A DNA stretch of 64,000 nt from Schaalia georgiae DSM 6843 (GTDB lineage Bacteria > Actinomycetota > Actinomycetes > Actinomycetales > Actinomycetaceae), in NCBI RefSeq assembly GCF_000429245.1, contig NZ_AUBM01000011.1, forward strand, positions 62,001-126,000, written 5' to 3'. Shown piece after piece: positions 49,897 through 59,407 of this stretch. Made by a program: the position numbers and the translations under genes. The number at the start of each line of letters is the position of its first letter. Position 1 is the first letter of the stretch. The notes beneath the pieces were generated by a model that had not been told where the DNA came from, did no database searches, and saw nothing but the letters and a program-made list of their open reading frames with translations.

Positions 49897-51653
49897 GCTT
49901 CCTCCTGCCAGGCCGCCCACGCCAAGTCGGGGCGGCGCGCGATGATCTCAGAATAGGGCGCGTGGTCGGTGACCCGCGCGGCGGGGCCGGGACCGGGGCC
50001 CAGGACCAGCACCGAGTCGGCGCGCGCGGCCCCGGCGAGGCGGTGGGTGACCAGCAGCGTCCCGCGCTCCGCGCCCTGGTCGAACAGGGCGTCCACGAGC
50101 GCGTCCGCCGTGTCGGGGTCGAGGTGCTCGCTGGCCTCGTCGACCAGCATGAGGGGGGCGGGCGAGGCGAGGGCGCGCGCCATGAGCAGTCGCCGCCGTT
50201 CCCCGCCCGACACCGTAGTGGCGCCGGAGCCGATGCGAGTGTCGACGCCGTCGGGCAGGGCGGCGACCCAGTCGCCCAGGCCGACGGTCTGCAGCAGGCG
50301 GAGTGCCCCGTCGGGTGCGAGGGCCGGGTTCGCGGCCCTGAGGTTCTCCAGGACCGAGGTGGCGAAGACGTGGGCGTCCTCGGCGGTGGCGCACACGTTG
50401 CGGGTGACGTCGGAGCGGGGGGAGGACCAGGCGTCGGCGCCGTTGATCCGCACGGTCCCCGCCCTGGGCTCGAGCATCCCCGCCAGGGTCATGAGCAGCG
50501 TGGTCTTCCCGATGCCGGAGGGACCGACCACCGCCAGGGTCCGCCCCGGGCGCAGGGTGAGGGAGATCCCCTCGGCCACGACGGGGCCGCCGGGCCATCC
50601 GACTGCGAGGTCCCGCGCCTCCAGGACGGGGCCCCCGGGGCCGGGTTCGGGCACCCGTGCGGTCGGGGCGGGCGCCTCGGGCCCCAGGACCTCGCAGATC
50701 CTCTGGGCTGCTCCGGCGCTGCGCACCAGTTGGGCTGCGGCGGGGGCCAGTTCGGCGACCCCCTCGAAGGAGGACAGGGGGGTGAGGACCAGGACCGCGA
50801 GCATGACGGCGGGCAGGTGGCCCGACGCGGCCTGGGCGGTGCCGATGAGGGCCGCGCCGACGACCGCGGCGCCGATGGCGAGGGCATCGATGGCGGAAGC
50901 CGCGGCGGCGAGGCGGGCGGAGCGGGCGGCCGCAGCGGCCAGCCGGTCCTCCGCGTCCTCCAGCGCCTGGCGCACGGGGGCGGCGCGCCCGTTGACCCGC
51001 AGTTCGGTGGCTCCGTCCACGAGGGCGAGCGCCGAGGCGGACAGGTCGTTGCGGGCCGAGGCGGAGTCCTCCTCGGCGACCCTCACGGAGCGCGCGGTCA
51101 GGGCGGGGGCCACCACGCCGGACACGAGGAGGCACACGGCCAGAACCAGGCCGGCCGCGGGGGAGACGACGGCGATGGCCGCCGCGGTGCCCGCGCCGAC
51201 GACTCCGGACACCGCCACGGGGAGCACTGTCCTCACCAGGAGGTTGCCGACCTCGTCGACGTCGGCGCCCGTGCGGGCCATGAGGTCCCCGCGCCGCAGG
51301 GAGGCCAGGTGGTCGCTGCGCGAGGCGGCGAGGGCGTCGTAGAGGTTGCGGCGCAGGGCGTCCATCCCGCCCAGGGCGACGCGGTGGGAGGCGAGGCGCT
51401 GGAGGTAGCGCAGGACGGCCCGCGAAACGCCGAAGAGCCGCACCGAGGTGGCGGCGACCGTGAGGTAGAGGACAGGGGGCTGCTGCGATGCCCGGGCGAT
51501 CAGCCACGCGGCCGTGGCGCCCAGGGCGATGGAGGAGGCCAGGGCCGCGGACCCGAGCAGCACGGACAGGGCGAGCCGCCCGCGCGGAACCTCGAGCATG
51601 CGCAGGCACCGGGCCAGGGCGCGCCTCTCGGGGGCGGTGAGGAAGGGACTCAT
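49893..51653 (-). CDS. cydC: Heterodimeric ABC exporter subunit CydC
   Basis: Half of the CydDC exporter, which moves thiols (cysteine, glutathione-type) and is needed to assemble cytochrome bd. 586 residues: about six transmembrane helices (25-320), then an ATPase with Walker A GPSGIGKTTLL, signature VSGGERRRLLMARAL, Walker B LMLVDEASEHLDPDT and the H-loop VTHRLA. TM helix 1 onward (ALSVLLGSAALASSIALGATAAW in two parts) matches CydC. ATG start in an ATGA overlap with cydD. Confidence 0.94.
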   Translation of the reverse strand: MSPFLTAPERRALARCLRMLEVPRGRLALSVLLGSAALASSIALGATAAWLIARASQQPPVLYLTVAATSVRLFGVSRAVLRYLQRLASHRVALGGMDALRRNLYDALAASRSDHLASLRRGDLMARTGADVDEVGNLLVRTVLPVAVSGVVGAGTAAAIAVVSPAAGLVLAVCLLVSGVVAPALTARSVRVAEEDSASARNDLSASALALVDGATELRVNGRAAPVRQALEDAEDRLAAAAARSARLAAAASAIDALAIGAAVVGAALIGTAQAASGHLPAVMLAVLVLTPLSSFEGVAELAPAAAQLVRSAGAAQRICEVLGPEAPAPTARVPEPGPGGPVLEARDLAVGWPGGPVVAEGISLTLRPGRTLAVVGPSGIGKTTLLMTLAGMLEPRAGTVRINGADAWSSPRSDVTRNVCATAEDAHVFATSVLENLRAANPALAPDGALRLLQTVGLGDWVAALPDGVDTRIGSGATTVSGGERRRLLMARALASPAPLMLVDEASEHLDPDTADALVDALFDQGAERGTLLVTHRLAGAARADSVLVLGPGPGPAARVTDHAPYSEIIARRPDLAWAAWQEEA

Positions 51654-53344
51654 GCGGACGCCTCCTGGTCGGACGTGGCGCCGATGAGCTGGGAGCGCAC
51701 GTCGATGACGCGGTCGGCCACGGCGGTGACGGCGGTGCGGTGGGCGATGACGACGACGGTGCGGCCCTCGTCCCGCAGGGCGGTGATCGCTCGGACGACG
51801 ACTTCCTCGCTGACGGCGTCGAGGTGGGCGGTGGGCTCGTCGAGAACGACCAGGCGGGCGTCCCCGGCCAGGGCGCGCGTGAGGGCGAGGCGCTGGCGCT
51901 GTCCGACGGACAGCCCCGCGCCGCCCTCGCCGATGGGCGTGTCCCAGCCTTGGGGCGCGGCTGCGACGACGGGGGCGAAGCCAGTGGCCGCGGCCGCGCG
52001 CTCGAGGCGGGTGGCCGGGACGTCGCCGCCCACGTTGTCCAAGAGGGTGCCGGGCACCAGCGCGGGGAACTGGGGGACCCACGCGATCGAGTCCCACCAC
52101 GAGGCGGGATCCGCGTCGGCCAGGTCCACGGGGCCGCCGGGCGCGTCCACGACAATGCGCCCGCGCGCGGGGGCGAGCTCGCCGAGCAGGCAGGCGACCG
52201 CCGTGGACTTGCCGGCCCCGGACGGGCCGACCAGGGCGGTCACAGCCCCCGGCTCGATCGTGGCGGTCAACGAGGCGGGCGCCCAAGCGCCGCGGGCCTT
52301 GACGCTGACGCCCTCGAAACGGATCGGGTGCGCGCCGGCCGGGGGAGCGGTGCGGGTGCCGCGCGGGCGCGGGGGCTCGGCCTCGATGACGGCGAAGGCG
52401 GCCTCAGCGGCGGCCACGCCGTTCGCGGAGGCGTGGAACTGCGCCCCCACTTGGCGCAGGGGCTCGAAGACCTCGGGCGCCAGCATGATGACCGCCAGCC
52501 CCCGGAACAGGTCGATACCGCCGTAGACGAGGCGCATGCCGACCTCCACGGCGACCAGCGCCACGGAGAGGGTGGTGAGGAACTCCAAGACGGCCCCGGA
52601 CAGGAAAGCGACCCGCAGCGTCCCCATGGTGGCCTCCGTGTTGGACGCCCCGAGGCGGCGCAGGTGCTCGCGGGGGGAGTCCTGGCGCCCGAGCCCCCTG
52701 AGCGTGGGAAGGCCGGCCATGAGGTCGAGCAACTGGGCGCCCAGGCGCTTCATCGACTCGAGCTTGTCGCGCGACGCGGACTGCGTGAACCGCCCGATGA
52801 GGACCATGAACACGGGGATCAGCGGGACGACCACGACGGCGATGAGCGCGGACCACGCGTCCAGGAGGAGCATGGTCCCCAGGGCCGCGGGGGTGACGGT
52901 CACGACGAGGAACAACTGGGGGAGGAACTTCACGAAGTAGGGGACCAGGTCGTCGAGCCCTCGGGTGACCAGGGTGGTGGTCTGCGAGGAGCGGGTGGCC
53001 CTCCACCGGGGACCGAGCTCGAGCGCGGCGTCCAGGACGCGCGCCCTCAGCTGCCGTATGGCGAGTGCCGCGGCGCGGTGGCCGGTGGCCTCCCGCAACC
53101 AGACGACTCCGGCGCGGGCGGCGGCCACGGCGGCGACACCGACCAGGGGCCACACCGCGCCGGAGGGCCCGGACTGCCCCGCGATGACGGGGGACACGGC
53201 CGCTGAGACCAGCAGCGCCTGCGCAATGACCAGCAGCGCGGTCAGGGTCCCCAGCGCCACGGTGAGCGCGATGTGGGGGCGCACCGAGCGCGCGTAGCGG
53301 AGCAGTCTGGGGTCGAGGGGGCGCACAGTCGTTGAACTCCTCAT
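51650..53344 (-). CDS. cydD: Heterodimeric ABC exporter subunit CydD
   Basis: Partner half-transporter, 564 residues. Membrane domain to about 320 (QTTTLVTRGLDDLVPYFVKF, typical CydD ring region). ATPase: Walker A GPSGAGKSTAV, signature LSVGQRQRLALTRAL, Walker B RLVVLDEPTAHLD, H-loop IAHRTAV. The ATG at 53344 has a poor ribosome binding site; a GTG six codons in, after GAGGAG, is an alternative. Order cydD-cydC matches the actinobacterial cydABDC layout. Confidence 0.93.
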   Translation of the reverse strand: MRSSTTVRPLDPRLLRYARSVRPHIALTVALGTLTALLVIAQALLVSAAVSPVIAGQSGPSGAVWPLVGVAAVAAARAGVVWLREATGHRAAALAIRQLRARVLDAALELGPRWRATRSSQTTTLVTRGLDDLVPYFVKFLPQLFLVVTVTPAALGTMLLLDAWSALIAVVVVPLIPVFMVLIGRFTQSASRDKLESMKRLGAQLLDLMAGLPTLRGLGRQDSPREHLRRLGASNTEATMGTLRVAFLSGAVLEFLTTLSVALVAVEVGMRLVYGGIDLFRGLAVIMLAPEVFEPLRQVGAQFHASANGVAAAEAAFAVIEAEPPRPRGTRTAPPAGAHPIRFEGVSVKARGAWAPASLTATIEPGAVTALVGPSGAGKSTAVACLLGELAPARGRIVVDAPGGPVDLADADPASWWDSIAWVPQFPALVPGTLLDNVGGDVPATRLERAAAATGFAPVVAAAPQGWDTPIGEGGAGLSVGQRQRLALTRALAGDARLVVLDEPTAHLDAVSEEVVVRAITALRDEGRTVVVIAHRTAVTAVADRVIDVRSQLIGATSDQEASA

Positions 53345-53424
53345 CTGCGTCGTCTTCGGGGCCGTGGCCCCGTCGGGGTGCCCGGTGGCCGCCCCGCCCA
53401 CCGGCGCGGGGCGGCCAGGCGGGT

Positions 53425-54546
53425 TCAGCCCGCCAGGAAGTTCTCGCCCAAGCGGATCCTCCCCAGGGGCAGGCCCGTCCTCGTATCGACGTCGCCCGGC
53501 CCCACGCGCGAGCGGAACACCCAGTACGACCAGGCCACGTAAGCGGCCACGACGGGCACCAGGCATGCGGCGACGACCGTCATCACGGTCAGCGTCGCGT
53601 GCGTGGACGACGCCTGGTCGATGGTGAGCGAGTACGCGGGGTTGATCGACGACTTCTGCACGGCGGGCGCCATGGCGGCGAACACCCACGCCACCGTGGC
53701 GGCGATGGCCACGCAGGAGGCCGCGAAGGAGCGCCCCTCGTGGCGCAGCGTCTGCTGGCTGAGGACCGTGGAGACAATGACCGCCAGGGCGGCGACCACC
53801 AGCGGGAACCACCCGAGCACGTTCGTGGTGAACGCGAACTGCCCCCACATCATCCACACGACCGCCAGGGCGGTCGCCCCGATGGTGGCCGGGGCGGCGA
53901 TGGCGTTGGCGCGCTCGCGCACCTCGCCCTCGGTCTTCAGGGCGAGGAACTGGGAGCCGTGAGCGAGGCACACGGACACCAGGACCGCGCCGCCCAGGAC
54001 CGTGTACGGCGTGAGCAGCGAGAAGAACCCCCCGGTGAGCTGGTGGGTGGCGGTGGCCAGCGACGAGGCGACGGCCGTGGGGTCCACGACCATCCCGGAG
54101 CGCTGGTCGACGACTTCGATCATCATGCCCTGCACGAAGTTCGCGAAGGCGACGCCCAGCAGCAGGGGCACCAGCCACGCGGAGGCCACGTGGATCCAGT
54201 CCCAGGTGCGCCGCCACTGCTCGGTGGCGATCTTCGAGCGCCATTCCAGGGCCACGACGCGCACGATGAGGCACACGAGGACGAGGAAGAGAGCCAGGTA
54301 CATGCCGGAGAACATCGTGGCGTACCACTCCGGGAAGGCGGCGAAGGTGGCGCCGCCCGCGGTGAGCAGCCACACCTCGTTCCCGTCCCAGTGGGGGCCG
54401 ATCGTGCGCACGGTCTGGGTGCGCTCGCGGTCGCCCTTGGCCACGAAGGGCAGCAGCATGCCGACGCCGAAGTCGAAGCCCTCGACGATGAGGTAGACCG
54501 TCCACAGGACGGCGATGAGGACGAACCACAGGATTGACAGTGTCAT
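53425..54546 (-). CDS. cydB: Cytochrome bd ubiquinol/menaquinol oxidase subunit II
   Basis: Membrane subunit of the high-affinity bd oxidase. 373 residues, about eight to nine transmembrane helices. Family motifs: LIVEGFDFGVGMLLPF near the N terminus, VRTIGPHWDGNEVWLLTAGG, FPEWYATMFSGMYLALFL and the conserved SSINPAYSLTI region. The start at 54546 lies 17 bases after the cydA stop with AGGAGC. Confidence 0.96.
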   Translation of the reverse strand: MTLSILWFVLIAVLWTVYLIVEGFDFGVGMLLPFVAKGDRERTQTVRTIGPHWDGNEVWLLTAGGATFAAFPEWYATMFSGMYLALFLVLVCLIVRVVALEWRSKIATEQWRRTWDWIHVASAWLVPLLLGVAFANFVQGMMIEVVDQRSGMVVDPTAVASSLATATHQLTGGFFSLLTPYTVLGGAVLVSVCLAHGSQFLALKTEGEVRERANAIAAPATIGATALAVVWMMWGQFAFTTNVLGWFPLVVAALAVIVSTVLSQQTLRHEGRSFAASCVAIAATVAWVFAAMAPAVQKSSINPAYSLTIDQASSTHATLTVMTVVAACLVPVVAAYVAWSYWVFRSRVGPGDVDTRTGLPLGRIRLGENFLAG

Positions 54547-54563
54547 GGGGTGCTCCTAAGCCC

Positions 54564-56114
54564 TCAGTACCCGAAGGCGAGGTCGGCTGCGGATTCGGCG
54601 CCGGCGGCCGTGGCCCTCGTGGGCGCCGTGCGGATGCCCTCCAGGGCGTAGCGCTTCATGAGGAGGTACCAGATGACGCCGAGCACGCCGTAGAGGACGG
54701 TGAAGAGGATTAGGGTGATGAGCGTCTGCCACGCCGGGACGTTGGGGGAGACGCCCATCTGGGTCATGAGCGCCACCGAGCCGAGCGGGGATCCGCTGGA
54801 AAGGGCGCCCAGGTTGGGGGCCACCACCCACGGCTGGCGGCCCATCTCGGTGAAGATCCACCCGAAGGACGCGGCGACGAAGGGCAGGGGGATGTTGGCC
54901 AGGGCGAGCCGCGAGAGCCACACGGATCCGGGCGCCCGCCCCCGCCTCGTTGCCCACAGGCCCCACGCCGCCAGCACGAAGGCGGCCATTCCCAGTCCGA
55001 TCATGAGGCGGAAGGACCAGAACACCGCCATCTGCGGGGGCCGGAAGTCGTAGGCCGAGGCGTCCCCGTACTTCGCCGTGAAGTTGGGGTCGGCGTTGAG
55101 CAGGGCGACCATGCGGTCCTGGATGTCGGCGACGCCCTCGGATGTGGCGGTGAAGGAGTTGTGCGACATGAACGAGGCGACCCCGGGGACGCGGACGATT
55201 TGGAGGGGCTGGGAGTCGTCGCCCAGGGGGCATGAGCCGAACTGCGCGACGGTGAAGGCCGCGCCTTCCGTGTCGACGCAGATGCCCTCTGCGGCGGCCA
55301 TCTTCATGGGCTGGACCTCGACCAACTCCTGGCCCTGGATGTGGCCCGAGGCCGCGGTGCCCAGGCCGCCGACGAGGATCACGGCCATGCCGAAGCGGGC
55401 AATGGGCCGCCAGACGCTGCGCGCGTGTTCGGCGGCCTGCTGGGAGCCCTCGCGCGAGGAGCGCACCATCCACCAGATGGAGATGCCCGCGACGAAAGAT
55501 CCGGCGACCAGCCACGCGGAGGTGATGACGTGGGCGTACTCGCTGAGGTAGACGCCCGATGTGATGAGCTCGAGGAACCCTGAGGCCCCGTCGAGCTCGG
55601 CGCGCCCGGTCGCCGGGTTGAAGCGGGCTCCGACGGGGTGCTGCATCCACGCGTTGGCGGCCAGGATCCAGGCCGCGGAGAACATCGTCCCCAGGGCGAC
55701 GCACCAGATGGACGCAAGGTGGGCGCGCTTGGACAAGCGGCCCCACCCGAAGATCCACAGGCCCAGGAAGGTGGATTCCAGGAAGAACGCGAGGAGGGCC
55801 TCGACCGCCAGGGGGGCGCCGAAGATATCCCCGACGAAACGGGAGTACTCCGACCAGTTCATCCCGAACTGGAACTCCTGGACGATGCCGGTGGCGACTC
55901 CGAGGGCGAAGTTGATGAGGAGGAGCTTGCCGAAGAAACGGGTGGCGCTGAGCCAGTGCTCCTTGCCGGTGCGGTGCCAGACGGTCTGCATGATGGCGAC
56001 CAGCAGGGACAGGCCGATGGTCAGGGGGACCAGGACGAAGTGGTAGACGGTGGTGATGGCGAACTGCCAGCGCCCGATCGTGACCGCATCTAGCGCCGTT
56101 TGCGCGAGGGTCAT
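54564..56114 (-). CDS. cydA: Cytochrome bd oxidase subunit I
   Basis: Haem b558/b595/d-binding catalytic subunit that reduces oxygen to water at low oxygen tension. 516 residues with about nine transmembrane helices. WQFAITTVYHFVLVPLTIGL contains the haem ligand H25, and the GWIFTEMGRQPWVV block is the conserved site near the quinol loop. The short-Q-loop region contains EGICVDTEGAAF. First gene of cydABDC-kinase, with a 19-base palindrome in its leader. Confidence 0.97.
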   Translation of the reverse strand: MTLAQTALDAVTIGRWQFAITTVYHFVLVPLTIGLSLLVAIMQTVWHRTGKEHWLSATRFFGKLLLINFALGVATGIVQEFQFGMNWSEYSRFVGDIFGAPLAVEALLAFFLESTFLGLWIFGWGRLSKRAHLASIWCVALGTMFSAAWILAANAWMQHPVGARFNPATGRAELDGASGFLELITSGVYLSEYAHVITSAWLVAGSFVAGISIWWMVRSSREGSQQAAEHARSVWRPIARFGMAVILVGGLGTAASGHIQGQELVEVQPMKMAAAEGICVDTEGAAFTVAQFGSCPLGDDSQPLQIVRVPGVASFMSHNSFTATSEGVADIQDRMVALLNADPNFTAKYGDASAYDFRPPQMAVFWSFRLMIGLGMAAFVLAAWGLWATRRGRAPGSVWLSRLALANIPLPFVAASFGWIFTEMGRQPWVVAPNLGALSSGSPLGSVALMTQMGVSPNVPAWQTLITLILFTVLYGVLGVIWYLLMKRYALEGIRTAPTRATAAGAESAADLAFGY

Positions 56115-56155
56115 GTGTGCCTTCTTACATGTGGGTGAATAGGGATAGGCCGTGC

Positions 56156-56174
56156 CGAAGGTCTGGGACCTTCG
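56156..56174 (-). promoter_or_regulatory. Palindrome in the cydA leader
   Basis: Perfect 19-base palindrome CGAAGGTC-TGG-GACCTTCG, about 45 bases upstream of the cydA ATG. It could be an operator for a redox or response regulator, or an RNA hairpin in the leader. Upstream on the minus strand, TTTGCG and TACATT/CATTAT (about 56185-56205) are possible promoter elements. It does not match the Rex consensus. Confidence 0.5.
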
Positions 56175-56392
56175 TCACGGGTTTGTAGATAATGTAGCGC
56201 AAACGACGTGGATGCGCGTGCTGATTGCGGGCGGGGCGGGGTTTCCCGCACTACTCCGTGTCATTTGCGCGTGTGCGCTCGCGCGGAACTGCTCCTGGGG
56301 AGGCGGTGCCCCCGCCGTTCCCGGGGCGCCGGCGCGGCGCCCGGCCCGCCTGGACGGCCCCGGGCGCGCCCGGGGCCGCCGTGCCGGGGGGC

Positions 56393-56578
56393 TTGACTCC
56401 TGTGAGACAATGACTGCGAATGGGCGTTGTGGGCGTGCCCCCACAACGAGTGCCGACGCGGCGCGCACACGCGCCTCCGGCCGTGCCGCGTTCGCGGCCC
56501 CACTAGGTTTCCGCCCCCAGCGGGCGATTGAGGAAGGACGGGTCCTGGCACGGGGTGCCGCCCGACAATTGGAGAACC
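56393..56578 (+). promoter_or_regulatory. RNase E/G promoter and leader hairpin
   Basis: Candidate promoter TTGACT (56393-56398), 17-base spacer, GCGAAT (56416-56421). The leader then has a perfect 9-base stem CGTTGTGGG (56425-56433) / CCCACAACG (56440-56448) near the RNA 5' end. RNase E mRNAs are commonly autoregulated through leader structure, so this is a plausible control stem. The leader is about 150 bases. Confidence 0.5.
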
Positions 56579-59197
56579 GTGACCCCCGAACTTGATTCCC
56601 CCGCGCCCGTCGCGCCGGCGGCATCCCTGCTCTTCCAGGCCCCCGTCTTCCAGGAGCCCGCGGGGGCGGCCGGCCCCGGCGACGCCCCCTCGCGCCGCAG
56701 CGCGGACGCCGGCGACGAGCCCAAGGAGGCTTCCCCCCGCAGGAAGCGCTCCAGCCGGGCCGCCCGCGAGGACGTCGCAGGACCGGACGCCAAGGGCGCC
56801 CCCGCCGACGACGGGGCGGCCGACGCGCCGCCGAAGAAGCGCCGGACCCGCAAGAATTCCTCGGGGGACGCCCCGCCCGCCGATGGGGAGGGTGCTGGCC
56901 CGCAGGAGGGTGGCGAGGCGACCGCCCCCAAGCGCCGCAGGCGCGCGAAGAAGGAGGAGCCCGCCCCCGACACCCAGGACCAGGGGGCCCCGGAGGCGGA
57001 CGGGGACGGCGGGCGCCGGCGCCGCCGGCGGCGCCCCCGCTCCTCCGCCGAGGCGGAAGCCGGCGGCGACCTGTCCGACCAGGTGAAGGCCCTCAAGGGC
57101 TCGACGCGCCTGGAGGCGAAGAAGCAGCGGCGCCGGGAGGGGCGCCGAGAGGGCCGCAGGCGCCACTCGATCACCGAATCGGAGTTCCTCGCCCGCCGCG
57201 AGTCGGTCAAACGCGCCATGGTCATTCGCGACCACGAGGGCCTCGACCAGATCGCCATCCTTGAGGACGACCTCCTCGTCGAGCACTACGTCGCGCGCCG
57301 CACCTCCAAATCGGTTGTTGGCAACATCTACCTGGGGCGCGTCCAGAACGTCCTGCCCTCGATGGAGGCCGCCTTCGTGGATATTGGGCGCGGGCGCAAC
57401 GCCGTCCTGTACGCCGGCGAGGTCAATTGGGACGCCGTCGGCCTCGATGGCAAGCCCCGGCGCATCGAATCGGCCCTCAAGTCCGGCGACTCAGTGCTCG
57501 TGCAGGTCACGAAGGACCCCATCGGGCACAAGGGGGCGCGCCTGACCAGTCAGATCACGCTGGCGGGCCGTTACCTGGTGCTCATTCCCAACGGCTCGAT
57601 GATGGGGATCTCGCGCAAGCTGCCCGACAAGGAGCGCGCCCGCCTCAAGAAGATCCTCAAGCAGGTCGTTCCCTCCGGTTCGGGCGTCATCGTGCGCACC
57701 GCCGCCGAGGGCGCCTCCGAGGAACAGATCCGCGCGGACGTGGACCGCCTGACGAAGCAGTGGGAGGACGTGCGCGCCAAGCAGAAGTCCACCCGCAGCG
57801 CGCCCGCCCTGATGCGCGGGGAGCCCGAGCTCGCCGTGCGAGTCGTGCGCGATATCTTCAACGAGGACTTCACGAGCCTGGTCGTCCAGGGCCGGGGGAC
57901 CTACGCCACCGTCAAGGAGTACGTCGACGAGCTCAGTCCCGAGCTGTCGGACCGCGTGGAGCAATGGGTGGGCAAGGAGGACGTCTTCCACGCCCACCGC
58001 ATCGACGAGCAGCTGGCCAAGGGCATGGACCGCAAGGTCTGGCTGCCCAGCGGAGGGACCCTCATCATCGACCGCACCGAGGCGATGACGGTCATCGACG
58101 TCAACACCGGCAAGTACATCGGCGCCGGGGGGACGCTGGAGGAGACGGTCACCCGCAACAACCTCGAGGCAGCCGAGGAGATCGTCCGGCAGCTGCGCCT
58201 GCGCGACATTGGCGGGATCGTCATCATCGACTTCGTGGACATGGTGCTGGAGTCGAACCGGGACCTGGTGCTGCGCCGCCTCGTCGAGTGCCTGGGGCGC
58301 GACCGCACTCGGCACCAGGTAACGGAGATCACGTCGCTCGGCCTGGTCCAGATGACGCGCAAGCGCGTAGGGGAGGGGCTCGTCGAGGCGTTCTCCACCC
58401 AGTGCGACGCCTGCGAGGGCCGCGGCTTCATCGTCCACTCCCATCCCGTCGAGCACCCGGGCGCCTCCGACAAGAACGGCAAGGGATCCAAGCGCTCCAA
58501 GAAGAACACCGAGGGGCGCCGGACCGGCGGCGAGCCGCCTGCCGACCACGAGCGCGCCAAGGAGGCGTTGAGCGCCATCGCCGCGGCCACGCGCAAGGAC
58601 GAGGCCCCCGCCGAGGGCGCTGAGGGCAGTGGCGACGACCGGGGAGCCGGGGCGGCGGACGGCGCGCCCAAGGGCACAGGCAGGGCGCGTCGGAAGAGGG
58701 CCGCCGCCACCGCCCCCTCCCAGGAGGCCGCTTCCGTCGATCCTGCTCCTGCCCGGGACTCCGCCGCCCCCTCCGAAGAGGCCGCTTCCGCGGATCCCGC
58801 CCCACGGGGCGGCAGGGCGAAGGCAGCGCGCCGGAAGAAGGCCACCGCCCCCGAACAGGTTCCGGCCTCCGGCCTCCCGGCCGATCCGGCGCCCGGGGCG
58901 GACTCGGGCGCCGAGGACGGATCCCAGCGCAGCGCCGCCCCCTCCAGCGAGGCTGCGGCCCCTGCGGCAGCCGGGTCCGCGGCAGCGGCCAAGCCCAGGC
59001 GCCGCCGCGCAGCCAGCGCAGGATCGGTCGAACCGGAGGCGGCCCCCGTACTGGAACTGCCCGAGAGGGTGGCCGAGCCCGCGCCCGCTGCGGCCACAAT
59101 GACGCCCGAGGAGATCACCCTGCCCGCCCCCGCAGCGCAAGAGCGCCCCAAGCGCCGCCGCCGAGCTGTTTCCACGGGGGTCGTCGACGCGGGTTGA
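56579..59197 (+). CDS. Ribonuclease E/G
   Basis: Endoribonuclease for mRNA decay and rRNA/tRNA processing. 872 residues from GTG 56579 (GGAG four bases upstream). A disordered, charged N-terminal arm of about 190 residues (Pro/Ala/Arg/Lys/Asp) comes first. Then the catalytic core: S1 domain (YLGRVQNVLPSMEAAFVDIG), 5'-sensor and RNase H-like regions, DNase-like metal site IDRTEAMTVIDVNTGKY with GGIVIIDFVDM, and the Zn-link CDACEGRGF. The C-terminal arm (about 640-872) is low-complexity Ala/Glu/Arg. This two-arm layout is typical of actinobacterial RNase E. Followed by rplU-rpmA-obgE. Confidence 0.94.
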   Translation: MTPELDSPAPVAPAASLLFQAPVFQEPAGAAGPGDAPSRRSADAGDEPKEASPRRKRSSRAAREDVAGPDAKGAPADDGAADAPPKKRRTRKNSSGDAPPADGEGAGPQEGGEATAPKRRRRAKKEEPAPDTQDQGAPEADGDGGRRRRRRRPRSSAEAEAGGDLSDQVKALKGSTRLEAKKQRRREGRREGRRRHSITESEFLARRESVKRAMVIRDHEGLDQIAILEDDLLVEHYVARRTSKSVVGNIYLGRVQNVLPSMEAAFVDIGRGRNAVLYAGEVNWDAVGLDGKPRRIESALKSGDSVLVQVTKDPIGHKGARLTSQITLAGRYLVLIPNGSMMGISRKLPDKERARLKKILKQVVPSGSGVIVRTAAEGASEEQIRADVDRLTKQWEDVRAKQKSTRSAPALMRGEPELAVRVVRDIFNEDFTSLVVQGRGTYATVKEYVDELSPELSDRVEQWVGKEDVFHAHRIDEQLAKGMDRKVWLPSGGTLIIDRTEAMTVIDVNTGKYIGAGGTLEETVTRNNLEAAEEIVRQLRLRDIGGIVIIDFVDMVLESNRDLVLRRLVECLGRDRTRHQVTEITSLGLVQMTRKRVGEGLVEAFSTQCDACEGRGFIVHSHPVEHPGASDKNGKGSKRSKKNTEGRRTGGEPPADHERAKEALSAIAAATRKDEAPAEGAEGSGDDRGAGAADGAPKGTGRARRKRAAATAPSQEAASVDPAPARDSAAPSEEAASADPAPRGGRAKAARRKKATAPEQVPASGLPADPAPGADSGAEDGSQRSAAPSSEAAAPAAAGSAAAAKPRRRRAASAGSVEPEAAPVLELPERVAEPAPAAATMTPEEITLPAPAAQERPKRRRRAVSTGVVDAG

Positions 59198-59204
59198 CGC
59201 CCCT

Positions 59205-59230
59205 GCCCCGCGCCCGGAGCGGCGTGGGGC
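59205..59230 (+). terminator. Terminator-like hairpin after RNase E/G
   Basis: Ten-base stem GCCCCGCGCC (59205-59214) / GGCGTGGGGC (59221-59230) with one G-U pair and a 6-base loop; no T run. Confidence 0.5.
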
Positions 59231-59291
59231 ACAGGGCAGGGCGGGGTGTGGAACAGCACAGCGGACTGCCTCGCCCGCGGGCCGCGCCAGG

Positions 59292-59321
59292 TTGCTATCG
59301 GGCAACGATTTCCGCTAGATT
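59292..59321 (+). promoter_or_regulatory. rplU-rpmA promoter
   Basis: TTGCTA (59292-59297), 18-base spacer, TAGATT (59316-59321). It precedes a leader of about 80 bases before rplU and uses the same -35 as the divIVA promoter. Confidence 0.6.
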
Positions 59322-59407
59322 TGATCGTCGGCGCAACAAGCGCCAACGGGACGCGTATCCCGGCTCTTCTCGAGCCGCGGGCGTTCCTGTTCCGAGAACG
59401 AGAAGAG

